From Scylla paramamosain (Eukaryota > Arthropoda > Malacostraca > Decapoda > Portunidae): a DNA stretch of 64,000 bases. Below are positions 9,170 through 19,516 of this stretch, piece by piece. Every line of letters begins with the position of its first letter. The first letter of the stretch is position 1. A program made the translations under genes and the position numbers. The stretch is taken from positions 7,742,650 to 7,806,649 of the forward strand of contig NC_087168.1 of the NCBI RefSeq assembly GCF_035594125.1, in the 5' to 3' direction. The notes beneath the pieces were generated by a model that did not search any database, was not told where the DNA came from, and worked only from the letters and a program-made list of their open reading frames with translations.

Positions 9170-10430
9170 TTGAGGAAGAATGCACTCCACGTGCAGCCAC
9201 ATCTGATAAGGAAAAAAATATTCATTTTAAAATCACGCATCTGTCACTATCCTTCAAGTCTTGCTGGCCTGTTGGTGAATTCAAACAAATTTGCTTCTCC
9301 CAGCACCTTTGATGACTTCACCACTCACCTCAGAAATCATTTCCAGAATCATTCTAAGCTTGTAACCACCCATTCTCTTCTCAAACTCTAGAAATTTATC
9401 TCACAGCATGTCCGCTCACACACTAATCCTTACAAGCCAGAAAACATTGCTTCCTCTCTGAGCTCAGAATTAATCACTCAAATTGGTTTACAAATGACCT
9501 CACATCATTATTCCTCGGTAATCGTAAGTGAAATATTCAATAGTTTTCTATTTGCATGAAAACGTGTAATATGTGTAAGTAGTATCAGTATTCAATGCTA
9601 TATTACGCACCAAAGCCGATGCTCAATTGTTAGTAGAGTGTGGTTAACCCACTGGTCGCCTGCGGGCATCACTCACAGCCAAGTCGCGCTCAAAGACGGG
9701 CAAGGATGGTGACTGAGGTAAATACTTTAATTTTGTAGTAAAAACTGATTGTCATAGTGCCAAGTATTGCATGTATTGTTAATGAAGATTGTAATATGTT
9801 GAAAGTGTTTACTATCAGTGTATAATGTTATTTTGTAAGAAATTGAGACCGAGAACTTGTTCGCAGTTCTTACGGTCATGCCTACTTCATCAATAAACGT
9901 CAGAGAGAGAACTGCCTTTCCTCGACCCTACGACGATGGGTGTGATCAGTAAAACAGATCACCTGAGAGCTAATGAAGCCCTGCCAGTGTGGCTACACTC
10001 CCAATTTCCAGGTCGCAAGTGACATCGAATTCCACAGATCAGATTGCATATATGATGTCTGTAAACTTATTTCTAATAAGCGCCCCCTTCCCACCTCTGG
10101 ACCTGTTCAGGCTGCTCGCTGCTTCCTCATCTGACTCATTCATCTCTCCTTATCATCTACCTTTCCGTTCTTTCTCTCCTTCTCGTGAACGTTACATTAG
10201 ATGCACATCCCCTTCATCACAATATCAGTACACTTGATCGAAATCGAGATCAAGAAATTATATCTGCAACTGTTGCAAGCTGCCTGGTCATGTTCTCACG
10301 CAGTGTTGGGTTGTTCTCAATAGTTCAGGAAGACACTCCTTCAATCCTGAAGCATTCTGTTCCTTCCACAAAAGGGTAGATAATTTCTCACAAGACTGCA
10401 GGCATTATCATGCACAGTCTCAGGCTCCAT
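9170..10430 (+). pseudogene. Gypsy-A gag remnant with CCHC zinc knuckle
   Basis: From 9170 the frame gives a capsid-like stretch (FDDFTTHLRNHFQNHSKLV, then TTHSLLKL), a TAG at 9389-9391, and continues in the same frame with KFISQHVRSH to about 9480, where a BEL LTR interrupts. After it, at 10265-10306, a canonical CX2CX4HX4C knuckle (CNCCKLPGHVLTQC) marks the nucleocapsid end, followed by a second Cys/His-rich stretch. Gag normally packages element RNA into particles; this copy is frameshifted and split. Confidence 0.6.
9484..9997 (+). repeat. BEL/Pao LTR fragment, plus orientation
   Basis: From the ATTATTCCTCGG block (about 9506) to GTGGCTACA at 9997 this is a diverged reverse-complement copy of the LTRs at 32274-32797, 39573-40100 and 49495-50022, including the AGTTCTCGGTC-type block and an AATAAA at about 9892. 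Its 5' terminus is degraded and I could not define a target duplication. It is a solo or fragmentary LTR in the Gypsy-A gag region. Confidence 0.75.
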
Positions 10431-10632
10431 CATTGGAAAACTCTTCATGCCCTTCTCTGACCAATTTATCATAACATTATCCATCCTGAAGGCTTCACCT
10501 TTTTTTTTTTTTTTTTTTTATGCTTGTAGAAAGATTGATAATGTTTTGGACAGAAGTAAAAGAAAAACAATTGAAGGAAAGTAGTAATTTAAAGATTGTG
10601 GGCAGACCACGTTGCTATTTTAAAAAAATGAG

Positions 10633-10634
<2 letters not shown>

Positions 10635-10727
<93 letters not shown>
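10635..10727. repeat. AT dinucleotide microsatellite
   Basis: About 46 uninterrupted AT units followed by a T tract. Open frames translating to Ile/Tyr repeats here are artefacts. Confidence 0.95.
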
Positions 10728-10728
<1 letters not shown>

Positions 10729-10852
10729 CTTTTTTTTTTAAATAAAAAGGGAAGGTGAAGAAAACAAGTCACAAGTTAAAGAAAAAGTGGATGGGAAGAG
10801 AAGGGGTGAAACAAAGTAAGAGAAAGATAGACTGTGGGATTACCACGGTGCT

Positions 10853-10869
10853 TATATATATATATACGA

Positions 10870-10958
<89 letters not shown>
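10853..10958. repeat. AT dinucleotide microsatellite with one CGAG interruption
   Basis: AT repeats broken once at 10866-10870. It lies 125 bases from the previous AT tract, between gag and protease of Gypsy-A. Confidence 0.95.
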
Positions 10959-10959
<1 letters not shown>

Positions 10960-10965
10960 TCACTC

Positions 10966-12309
10966 CTTATGCGCCTAAACATCGTACAAAGCACGAGGTA
11001 TGCTTCACACATCCTCCAAACTCAATTAACATTCGATATGCTGAATTATTCAGTGGTATTCTCACAGATGTTATGTGTCACTTTGTATCATACAAGGCCT
11101 TCTTTGACACGAGTGCTGCAATTAACCCTATCAAAATGGATGTATTTCGGAAACTCTCTTCCTCTTTTCAGGATCACATCACTACATTACTTCCTTATAT
11201 AAATCTCAGTGGTATATCTGGGAAAATTATCTTAATTCACGGGAAAGTACTCTTATCACTGTCTATCACCCCAGGAACCAAACATATGTGATTATTTTTA
11301 TATTGTATCTGATGTATCTTTTAATGCTGATTTTCTCATAGGCTTTAACACCATGTGCAAATTTGACTTCAGTCTTTTCCCTGCCATCAATGAAATCACT
11401 CAAGGGGATATTTATGTTCCTACTGCTCTTCCCTCTGATACTTCCTCTCTTGCTGGTGTAGTGACATCTGTTGCAACTCTTCCTTCTACTAGCGATCAGT
11501 TGTTATCTACACGGGATTCTTGTGTTATGTCATCTAATTTGCCTGTCTCACAGCCTCATTCTCATTCACCTTCCCAGTCAGACCACGGTGTAACTCCTTG
11601 TAAACACATTTTGCTAGCAAATCCGGTAATGCTATCTGAATGTGCTTTATATTTTGTAAACGATAAGGTTAAATCTGCTGTATCAGGCACTGATATCCTC
11701 TGTTATGCACAACAATCTCCATGCAAAGGTGTTGAGTTAGAATCCATTCTAACCACAATCGATGACAATGGATTCTGCAAAATCAGGCTGAAAAATGTCA
11801 CATCTACACCTGTCAAGCTCAAAGCAGGTGTGCTACTCAGAGAAGCCTTGCCTTACTCTGAGAAAGTTGTAATCTTGGATGATTTACCTTCTTCCTTTAG
11901 CAATAATATATTTGCATCTGACAACCATGACATGCCTTCTCTCCCACCTATCATGGATGATCAAGTATCTGTACTTGGTTTCCCGGAATCTCAACATGAG
12001 TTACTCTCTCTCCTAAATTCTTTCAAGAATGTTGTTTCGCTCCCTGGTGAACCTCTGGGCCACACAGACATCATCACTCGCACTGTTCACCTGATGCCTG
12101 AGTCCAGACCATCTTACACTCCCAGCTACAAGGTGCCACACAGCCGTTGTGTTCTGCTTGATGAAGCTGTGCAAGGTATGATACTTCAGGATGTAGTGGA
12201 ACCTGCCTGTTCACCTCATAATGCTCCCTTGTTACTCTTTCCAAAGACACAAGGCAATTGGCGTGTCGTTGTCAACTTCAGGAAACTAAATGCATCTACC
12301 ATTCCTGAC
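10966..12309 (+). pseudogene. Gypsy-A protease and N-terminal RT
   Basis: A retropepsin-like segment has FFDTSAAINPIK (around 11100-11140), where DTSA stands for the usual D-T/S-G-A active site, so the Gly is lost. A frameshift near 11282 joins it to the frame 11353-12309. The RT N-terminus shows YTPSYKVPHS, a VVEPACSPHNAPLLLF stretch, then WRVVVNFRKLNASTIPDQ, the usual Ty3/gypsy order. It is cut at 12309 by the hAT element; RT resumes at 13138. Confidence 0.75.
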
Positions 12310-13137
12310 CAGTGGCGGCTCGTCAATAGGGACTGCGAGACTGCAGCCCCCCCCTCAGTGGATTTCTAGGATTCACGAAAATAATGTTAATTTATTTATG
12401 TTTGACTATCATTCACATGAAAACACCAATTCTCATATGTTTATATGAAAAAAAAAATACTGCAAAACAATGAGGAAGTACGGAAACTATTTACTATTTA
12501 ATGATACGAAAGCGGGGAGAAATGGGGGGAGGTTTCCCGGGCGGAATGGCGAGTGTGGACTGTGTCCAGCGCAGTCTTGTCTCGGCCGTTGTTGTGGCTA
12601 GGTGAGTATTCTTGCGTCGGTCTTATTTTCGATCGTGTTTTTCAATTTGTCAGGGATGATTTTAAAATATTATTGATCAGTGATGGCTTGTGCTCAATCT
12701 TGATTATCATAGATGGTGTAAAATCACAGAAACATCGTATAAAGTTTTTTTTTTTCTTTTCCCAGGTAGGCCTAGCAGTATTTTGTAAAATGGCACAAGA
12801 AGCAAAGGCGGTTTCTGCATTGAAAGAACTTGCACTTGAGATGATTTCAATAGAGAAGATTTCTATGAATAATATGCCAGGTTTAAATGAAAAAGTTATT
12901 GATCTGTTTGCACAAAACAGGAACAGGAGAATGGACTTTCTTTTCAAATAGCCTAAGCCAGCACTAAGGAAGTCAACCATTTACTGTTAGGATAAGACCT
13001 AAAGAATTAAATAATTATCTATCTATCTTTATAATCTATCAATCAGTGGTATGTTAAACAATAACAATAAAAGCATTTAAGATTTTATTTGAATGTGAGA
13101 CAGCCCCCCCATCAGTAACAGTCACGAGCCGCCACTG
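12310..13137 (+). mobile_element. Short hAT-type transposon inside Gypsy-A RT
   Basis: Termini are perfect 14-bp inverted repeats, CAGTGGCGGCTCGT at 12310-12323 and its complement at 13124-13137, flanked by the 8-bp duplication TTCCTGAC (12302-12309 and 13138-13145). An 8-bp duplication with CAG-starting termini is diagnostic of hAT. At 828 bp it is non-autonomous. Removing it rejoins the RT reading order (NASTIPDQ to HYPMP). Confidence 0.92.
12553..12951 (+). pseudogene. hAT-derived C-terminal remnant
   Basis: The open frame 12553-12951 ends with a charged helical stretch (LKELALEMISIEK, later IDLFAQNRNRRMDF) resembling the very C-terminal end of some hAT transposases. The upstream half (VSSAVLSRPLLW and on) looks non-coding. 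No catalytic residues remain, so this is at most a leftover of the parent transposase. Confidence 0.35.
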
Positions 13138-13503
13138 TTCCTGACCATTATCCTATGCCGGGGTTAGGTGATCTTCTTCAGTCTCTCGGTGATTCAAATG
13201 CGGTATTTTCCACCCAGGATCCTTCCAAGTTGAATTAGAGGAAGCTTCACAGCCATATACTGCTTTCACTACCTCCTCTGGCCAACTCATGTTCAAACGT
13301 ATGGCTCAAGGTCTACATAATTTGCCATTAACGTTTCAGAGATTGATGAATTCTATTCTCTCAGGTCTCATTGGTAAAAGTGTGTTCTGCTTCTTTGATA
13401 ATGTTATCATTGCATCGAAGTCTTTACAGGACCATTTCACACACTGTCTCTCGTTCTGTCACACTTTCAAGCTGCTGGCTTAAAGATCAAACTCAACAAA
13501 TGC
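13138..13503 (+). pseudogene. Gypsy-A RT core, heavily frameshifted
   Basis: After the hAT insertion, RT blocks appear in alternating frames: YPMPGLGDLLQSLGD, then an LPLTFQRLMNSILSGLIG segment, then FCFFDNVIIASKS, where the catalytic YxDD corresponds to FFDN, so one Asp is lost. Stops separate the pieces. The enzyme cannot be functional. Confidence 0.65.
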
Positions 13504-14868
13504 TTGTTTCTCAAACATCAAGTCAAATTCCTTGGTCACAAAGTCAACAGAGATGGTATTCACACTTTAAATTACAAGGTAAATGTGAAAATTTTCCCTG
13601 TTCCTACTAATATCGATCAGATCAGATCATCCGTCTTGCTGGATTTTATCGCCAGCTCATCAAAAATTTCAGCCTTATCTTTCAACCTCTCACTCATTTG
13701 CTCAAGAAAAATGTTGCATTCATCTGGTCTGAAAAGGAGCAAGATGCCTTTGATCTTGTGTCAAGCACCAGTCTTTGCTTTTCCAAATTTTAAGAAAGAT
13801 TTCATTTTATACACTGATGCTGCTGGCTTTGGAATCGGTGCTGTTCTCATGCAGAAAGATTCACTTGGTAAACATCACATATTAGCATATGTTAGCAGAC
13901 TTCTCAACAAAGCAGAGCAAAATTATGATGTCACAAAATGTGAAAGTCTTGCCATGATCTGGACATTATGTCATTTCAGTGAATTCATCTTATGCTATAA
14001 AATTCATGTCCACACTGATCATTATGCTGTCACAAAGATCTTCAAAGGCAACAACTTCACAGGTCAATTTGCTCGCTGGCATCTCACTATTCAAGAATTT
14101 AATCCTACATTTTCATATATTCCTGGTAAGGCATACTCAGTGGCAGACGCACTATCACACAATGTTGCCGCTATCTCTGCCATCATAGACAATCTTGCCA
14201 TGCCTACCATGGATGAGATAAGGAAAAATCAACATTCAGACGCCCTCTGTTCTAGTGTTGCTTATTACCTTGAATCTGGTGATGAGACAAATCTTCCTAA
14301 GTTGCAAGTGAGTGCTGCTGATACGTTTTTCATGCAAGACGGTCTCTTGTATAAGTTGAGTGATGTCTCTACTGACGATTCTAGTGAGCGTTTATCTCAG
14401 CTCGTGATACCTCATTCGCTAGTGAGTACTATACTTTACCAAGTTCACGAATCACCCCATGCAGGATATCCCCGTCAGGACATATGCTACACACAAGCAA
14501 AGCGATCATATTTCTGGCCGACTATGAGGAAAGATATCTTTCAACACTGTGCACTCTGTTCTCAGTGTACTTCACACCGTCCCTCACTGGCTCACAACAG
14601 TTCATCGTTTCCATACCCCATCACTTCTGCTCCTTGGGATTCAGTCCCTGTTGATCTGCTCAAACTTCCTTTTATGGAGAACGGTTATCAGTATCTTCTA
14701 GTTTGTGTGAATAGTTTCACTCACTTCACTATTCTTGTTGCTCTCAAAGACAAAACTGCTACTTCTGTTGGTTGCACAATCATTGACAACATAATTTGTC
14801 CTTATACCTCTCCTTGTGTCATTTTATCTGATAATGGTGCTGAATTCTGTCTTACAGGAGATTTGTAA
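13504..14868 (+). pseudogene. Gypsy-A RNase H and N-terminal integrase (long open frame)
   Basis: A 454-codon frame. It covers the RT thumb (FLKHQVKFLGHKVN), RNase H (LYTDAAGFGIGAVLMQ with its first Asp, NYDVTKCESLAMIW with Glu, VHTDHYAV), the linker and the integrase N-terminus: the zinc-binding HESPHAGYPRQD with CALCSQC, then core Asp residues in VPVDLLKLP and VILSDNGAEF. It ends by a frameshift at about 14850. Integrase normally joins element cDNA to host DNA. Confidence 0.8.
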
Positions 14869-15520
14869 GGAACTTCATATCAAGAAATGTAACATCATTC
14901 CTCACTCACCCAGTTCAAATGGCAAAGTAGAGCGTTGTAATAAACACGTTCTGTGTTACATAACAGAAACAAAGCATTCATGGGACAAATGGCTTCCTCA
15001 GATAGCTTGCTCTATCAACTCAGCAATCCACTCCACCATCAACGAGTCTCCACATTTCGTGCCGTTTGGTACTGACAAATGTCTTCCATATGAATTTCTC
15101 CACAGCGCACCACGTCCTGTCTACAACATGGATGACTACATCAAATGTCATCTCTGCGCTTTTCAGTTCACTCATAAGCTCATTCACGATCAACTCACTG
15201 CATCACAATCTGAGATGCTGCGAAAACAACATCATAGAGCAACAGATTCTTTCACTGAAGTCGGCGATATAGTCTTTGCCAGAGTTCATGATCACAACTC
15301 TAAACTAGATCCATTGTTCTTTGGGCCATACCGTGTAATCGGATCTCTCCATGGCCACAAAGTAAAAATTCTAGATCTCAAAATCTTAGGGGAACATATC
15401 GTCCATGTCGATCATTTGAAGCATGTGAACAAGGGATTTGATGATGAGTGTGCACATCAGGTATCATTAAGTTCTGATTTAATAGATCCTTCAAGCGACT
15501 CAAGCTTAACCACACACACC
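14850..15520 (+). pseudogene. Gypsy-A integrase C-terminal part
   Basis: In the frame starting near 14816 the integrase continues with EICKELHIKKC, the catalytic Glu in SPSSNGKVER, and a GPY/F-type C-terminal module (FFGPYRVIGSLHGHKVKIL). One frameshift separates it from the upstream frame. After about 15520 the frame runs into AT repeats and the 3' LTR, which are not coding. Confidence 0.8.
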
Positions 15521-15575
15521 TTCTTACAGACTAAAACTTCTCTACTATTCCAAAGTTTAATCATTCCATTTCAAT

Positions 15576-15578
<3 letters not shown>

Positions 15579-15661
<83 letters not shown>
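15579..15661. repeat. AT dinucleotide microsatellite
   Basis: About 41 AT units downstream of the Gypsy-A integrase. It is the third AT tract in this element. Confidence 0.95.
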
Positions 15662-15662
<1 letters not shown>

Positions 15663-15814
15663 TTACATATATGTATTGTACATGTATTATATTATCTTAT
15701 ATGTCTGTTAAGGTTCTCATTCTGTACTCTCTCTCTGATGTCATTTATTATCTGTTAATTGCTCCCATCTTACTGCTCTCTTTAATGTTATATCCAAATG
15801 CGAGGGTACATTTT

Positions 15815-15831
15815 TCGAGGGGGAAGGCATC
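15815..15831 (+). promoter_or_regulatory. Gypsy-A polypurine tract
   Basis: CGAGGGGGAAGG lies immediately 5' of the 3' LTR start (TGTATCAG at 15832), where plus-strand DNA priming occurs in LTR elements. Confidence 0.75.
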
Positions 15832-16576
15832 TGTATCAGTCTCATTAACAATTATTATTATTATTATATATATGTATATTCACCGTTTCATACATCCATC
15901 CCACTTGCGTGTGTTCATATATTCATCCCAAGTGTGCCCATGTCCAGCCAGCCTATTCTATTTTAACCTTTCTCCGCCTTCTCTACCTCTCAAGGGAATT
16001 TCACACCTTCCAGTCCTAAGGGAAAACACTTGTGATTGCTCTCGGTCCCTCTGGCTGCTCATTGGCTAAGATAACGAGCTCTTCCATTGGCCCTTTCACC
16101 TCATTTCCTGGCATCTCATTGGTCATTTCTTCTCCCCAGAAACCAAAACATGATCCACTTAGCTCTGATAAATACAGCCCACGTGGTAGTGAGCTCTCAG
16201 TTCAGTTCAGAGTCGAGTCCCAGTCAGTCAGTCACTCAGTCACGAGCAGTCAGTCTTGGTCTCTCACTCAGTTTCGCTCAGTCACAGTCAGTCGTGAGAG
16301 ACGTTGCTGACATCATTTCATATCACTTCAGAGAGAGAGAGAGAACAATCAATCGTCATGTTATAATCTTGTCTCGAATCAAGTGTGTATATTTTCTACT
16401 ATTAAATCAAGAACTCTCATCATATGTGTCTTTTTACTCACACACACACCAACTATATCAACTTATACCCATGACCTCCAAGCTACCAGAAATACCAAGC
16501 TCACTACCGGTCCTCCATGCTACCAACACACCAAGCTCCTCATCTGATCCAACAGTGGCATCATCAACTGGGCAAG

Positions 16577-17695
16577 TGTAGTGCCGGGACGTAATATTAA
16601 GCTAATATAAGTAATATTAGGTTAATATAAGTAGAATTAAGTTAGTATAAGAATTAAAATTTAGTCGTTATTACATCATGCATACATCCCCGAGACATAC
16701 ATACAGACAGACAACATGTTGGCGCCCGCGGGAAATGGGTGATCGATTTTCTTTATGAATAAAGGCACTATTTTCATGCAAGGTATTAGCTTGTGGCTAG
16801 AATTTTTCACCTTGTTACTCAGAGGAACAAATACACCAACTCATGATATGAGTAAAGTAATGTAAACGTTTATTATACGATTGAAACCAATCATTTGCGA
16901 ATTACTTTGAGGAAGAATCTGAAAACTACTGAGGTTCATGGCGTAGGGACGCCAGCCTGATTTCCTACTCAGAGAGATCTTGGCTTGCTTACATTACAGG
17001 TATGTCGCTCTAAGTTTGAAGTAATTACTATTCATATTTGTAGATATATTTTCTTATCAATACATTACTTAGAGAAATCTTGGCTAGCTTACACTACAGA
17101 GAGATCTTGGCTTGCTTACACTACAAGGAAGCCAGTGGATGTAAAGGAAAAGTCTGTGCGTCCCTCGTGTGTGTGTTTAGTTAGGTATACTTAATAGTGT
17201 GAGAACGGAGTGTTTAGTTCACGGATTATTAAGGTTGAGCAGTATTTCTCGTTATCATACGGGGACGTAGCCACCTGGTTCGGTCCTCGGAACGCTGATT
17301 AGGCTGTGTTATACCAGGGTTATAGAAAAATGTAATAAGGAGGTTGTTTATTCTTATGTAAGCACCAGTGAATTATTTTTCGAGTCACGTGTGTGAATAA
17401 TACCACCCTCGCCAGGTGAATGAGACTGTACACTTATGTAATACCCAAACACTAATGCCCATTATTGTTATTGGTGAATGTGTGAGGTGTGTCAAGTGAT
17501 TAGTTCTGCCAGTATTTACACTACTGTAATGAAATCTTCAGCGCTACTAAAAGGATACTTCATGCTACCTGATGTTATATGAATGACGTGTGAATTAGTA
17601 TTAACGCTACCACAAGTGAAGGAAAAATAAAGACCATAAATCAGCGAGTGTAGATATTTCCTCACCAACTAGTTAGAAAAAAAAAATAATAATAA

Positions 17696-17739
<44 letters not shown>

Positions 17740-17790
17740 TAATAAATAACCCCTGGCTTTTGAGTGACACAAAGGGGGATAGCCATTACA
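16577..17790. mobile_element. Solo LTR-1 inserted in Gypsy-A 3' LTR
   Basis: Starts TGTAGTGCCGGG, ends CCATTACA, with TG..CA termini and a perfect 4-bp duplication CAAG (16573-16576 and 17791-17794). The uninterrupted 5' LTR of Gypsy-A shows the empty site. No open frame was found inside. It contains a TAA microsatellite at 17690-17737. The size, termini and lack of internal genes fit a solo LTR of a family not otherwise present here. Confidence 0.85.
17690..17737. repeat. TAA trinucleotide microsatellite
   Basis: An interrupted run of AAT/TAA units within solo LTR-1. Confidence 0.9.
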
Positions 17791-18324
17791 CAAGTACTTC
17801 ATCTAAACTCAGAACAGTAGTAAAGTGGAGAGGCATCAAATTTTGAACAAGTGGTGATCGCATCAAATATCAAAACCGTTCTCAGTTTTTCTAGAATATT
17901 CTTGAACCTACTTTAGAATATTCTGAATCATTCTAGAAAATTCTTGATATTTCTACATATTTCTACTGTATTCTAGAAGGTTCTAGAATATTTTGGAAGT
18001 GTTTACATTGAATAGAATGTTCTCAAATGTTTTAAAACTTCTAAAAGTGTCTGGTAGAACATTTGGAAGATTTGAGATTTCTGAAATGTAAGCAAATTCT
18101 TTTAAATATGAGAAATTTCTTGCTAGATCTGGTCATTTAAAAAAATCTTATTAAAATTAAAAATCTTTAGAACACTTTATATTTTTCTTTCATTGTTTTA
18201 ACTTACTTGCAACATTTCAAAAGCAATTAGAGAAGCAATTGAGATTTTGCAAAGGTCTTTACCTGACATGAAAACTAATAATAACCCATACTATAATGAA
18301 AAAAAAAATGTAAATTCATTGTTC

Positions 18325-18449
18325 TAACCACAAAAGCAAAGTTTTAGGATCAAAATAACTTTTTTTTCTATTTTGTTTAGATGGAAATAACTGGAAAATT
18401 ATGGTTTAGGGTCAAGGACAAGAAAAAGATGAAATTTTGTTACATAGTG
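18325..18449 (-). repeat. Right subterminal inverted repeat of CACTA-like element
   Basis: Reverse complement shares CACTATGTAACA, then TGTCCTTGAC, TTTTCCA and AACTTTGCTTTTGT in the same order as the left end. TTA at 18450-18452 is the right target duplication. Confidence 0.6.
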
Positions 18450-18452
18450 TTA

Positions 18453-18856
18453 TTAGCAATTATGGAGCAAGAGGAAAGTGTGATGCAGGGAGCTGGTCTA
18501 TCAGCTCTTCAGGTCACAGGTCATTCACATGGGTGAGAGCAAGGCCCCTTGTCCAACTGTTCAGATTCTGCCATGTTAAGGGAACGTTCTATCCCATATA
18601 TCACTTCTTCAGACCTGTTCCATTTCATCACCTGTGCAAATACAAGACACTCTGCAGAGTATTCTAGCATGAATTAGTTGTATTAGTCATGACTTCACAC
18701 TGCATTATACCTGAACATTGTACCTGAACACAATGCTGTGTTGAAAGTCGTGGCCCAGGACAGGAAGGCCATTCAGACACTTTTACCTGCCCTGCCAGAA
18801 TGCCACACGCCGCTGGAAAGCTTGCCTGTTCCACGCTCATTGTAAGTAAATGGATT
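18453..18856. other. Unassigned flank between CACTA-like element and Gypsy-B
   Basis: About 400 bases with no recognised repeat or supported reading frame. The last ~100 may include a diverged start of the Gypsy-B 5' LTR, which I could not align to the 3' LTR. Confidence 0.4.
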
Positions 18857-19516
18857 GGAAGTGGCATGGAAGGTGATTGGTCGGGAGAGCAGCATTGGCC
18901 AATCACGGAGGGACTGACATTAAATAAGGAGCTGTGGCAGCCCCCAAGAGAGAGCAAGCACCAGTTTTCCGCCTACACAACACCTGTGCGACAGTCTGCA
19001 ATACACTATCCTTGTGTTACGCAATGACGCTAATCGTCTTCCGCAGCCTCAGAGCATGTTGTGAGGATCGTGTTCCCTGGTAGTTTGAGACAGCGAGTAC
19101 CAGACACTGAGGTGTGTGCGTGTGACGCCTGCGTATTTTGTTATGGTGTGGACCACCGGAGGAGACAGCTGTGCGATGCTGTTGGCAAGCTGTGACTCTA
19201 GTGTTGTAGCGGGACACAAGTCACCGCTCCTAGCACTCCGTTTTCTGTTAATTTATCACCCTTCCGTTTTCACTCTCTCTACTGCACAAGCTTTTGTCTT
19301 TCATATCTTTTTCATCACTTTATACATTTCTCTTACTTGTCACATTCTTTGCACGCTCTTTGACACATGTGTTACACATCTTCTCAACACATCATATTAC
19401 TCCTTTCTTCACACAGACATACACACACACATACACTTTCTTTTTCCATAATTTTGTATATATCATTTATTTTATGTTAAGTAATTTTTGTATATATTGT
19501 TCATATTTTTACCTGA

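Larger units (their letters stand above)
15832..17853 (+). repeat. Gypsy-A 3' LTR, split by solo LTR-1
   Basis: Matches the 5' LTR from 15832 to GGGCAAG at 16576 and resumes at 17791 (CAAGTACTTCATC) to the AAGTGGTGAT block (about 17853). The 1214-bp interruption is a separate solo LTR. The net LTR length is about 0.8 kb, as in the 5' copy. Confidence 0.8.
7859..17860 (+). mobile_element. Gypsy-A, Ty3/gypsy LTR retrotransposon, decayed and multiply invaded
   Basis: Near-identical blocks at 7859-8636 and 15832 to about 17853 are the LTRs, the second split by a solo LTR. Between them lie gag remnants, a protease-RT-RNase H-integrase series in Ty3/gypsy order on the plus strand, and a purine tract just before the 3' LTR. 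Insertions inside are a BEL LTR (9484-9997), a hAT element (12310-13137), three AT microsatellites and solo LTR-1 (16577-17790). No envelope-like frame lies between integrase and the 3' LTR. A short GTTC precedes the 5' LTR and occurs just beyond the 3' LTR (about 17878), but the exact right end is unclear. Confidence 0.85.
6585..18449 (-). mobile_element. CACTA (CMC)-like DNA transposon split by Gypsy-A
   Basis: The left end reads CACTATGTAACA (6585-6596) and the right end is its exact reverse complement (18438-18449). Both are flanked by TTA (6582-6584 and 18450-18452), a 3-bp duplication as expected for CACTA/EnSpm-type (CMC) elements. Patchy inverted similarity extends about 120 bp inward: TGTCTTTGAC against TGTCCTTGAC, a TTTTCCA block, and AACTTTGCTTTTGT. 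The body carries a minus-strand decayed gene. Gypsy-A fills 7859 to about 17860; without it the element would be roughly 1.9 kb. Superfamily assignment rests on termini and duplication length; no CMC transposase was recognised. Confidence 0.65.

Noticed and set aside
8857..9312. Hydrophobic 151-codon frame that could look like a membrane protein
   Set aside because: It derives from a T-rich leader of Gypsy-A, overlaps the gag frame and shows no family resemblance.
10520..11012. Open frames encoding long Ile/Tyr repeats on both strands
   Set aside because: They are translations of AT microsatellites. The same applies at 15580-15660, 30838-31278 and 56369-56864 (there also Cys/Val and His/Thr repeats from GT/AC tracts).
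15520..15815. Possible envelope gene between integrase and the 3' LTR of Gypsy-A
   Set aside because: Only about 300 bases with an AT microsatellite; no signal peptide, transmembrane or fusion-type motif. No env was seen in any LTR element here.
7859..17880. GTTC as the target duplication of Gypsy-A
   Set aside because: GTTC precedes the 5' LTR (7855-7858) and occurs at about 17878, but the bases between the LTR similarity end (about 17853) and that GTTC are not shown to be LTR, so I do not claim it.
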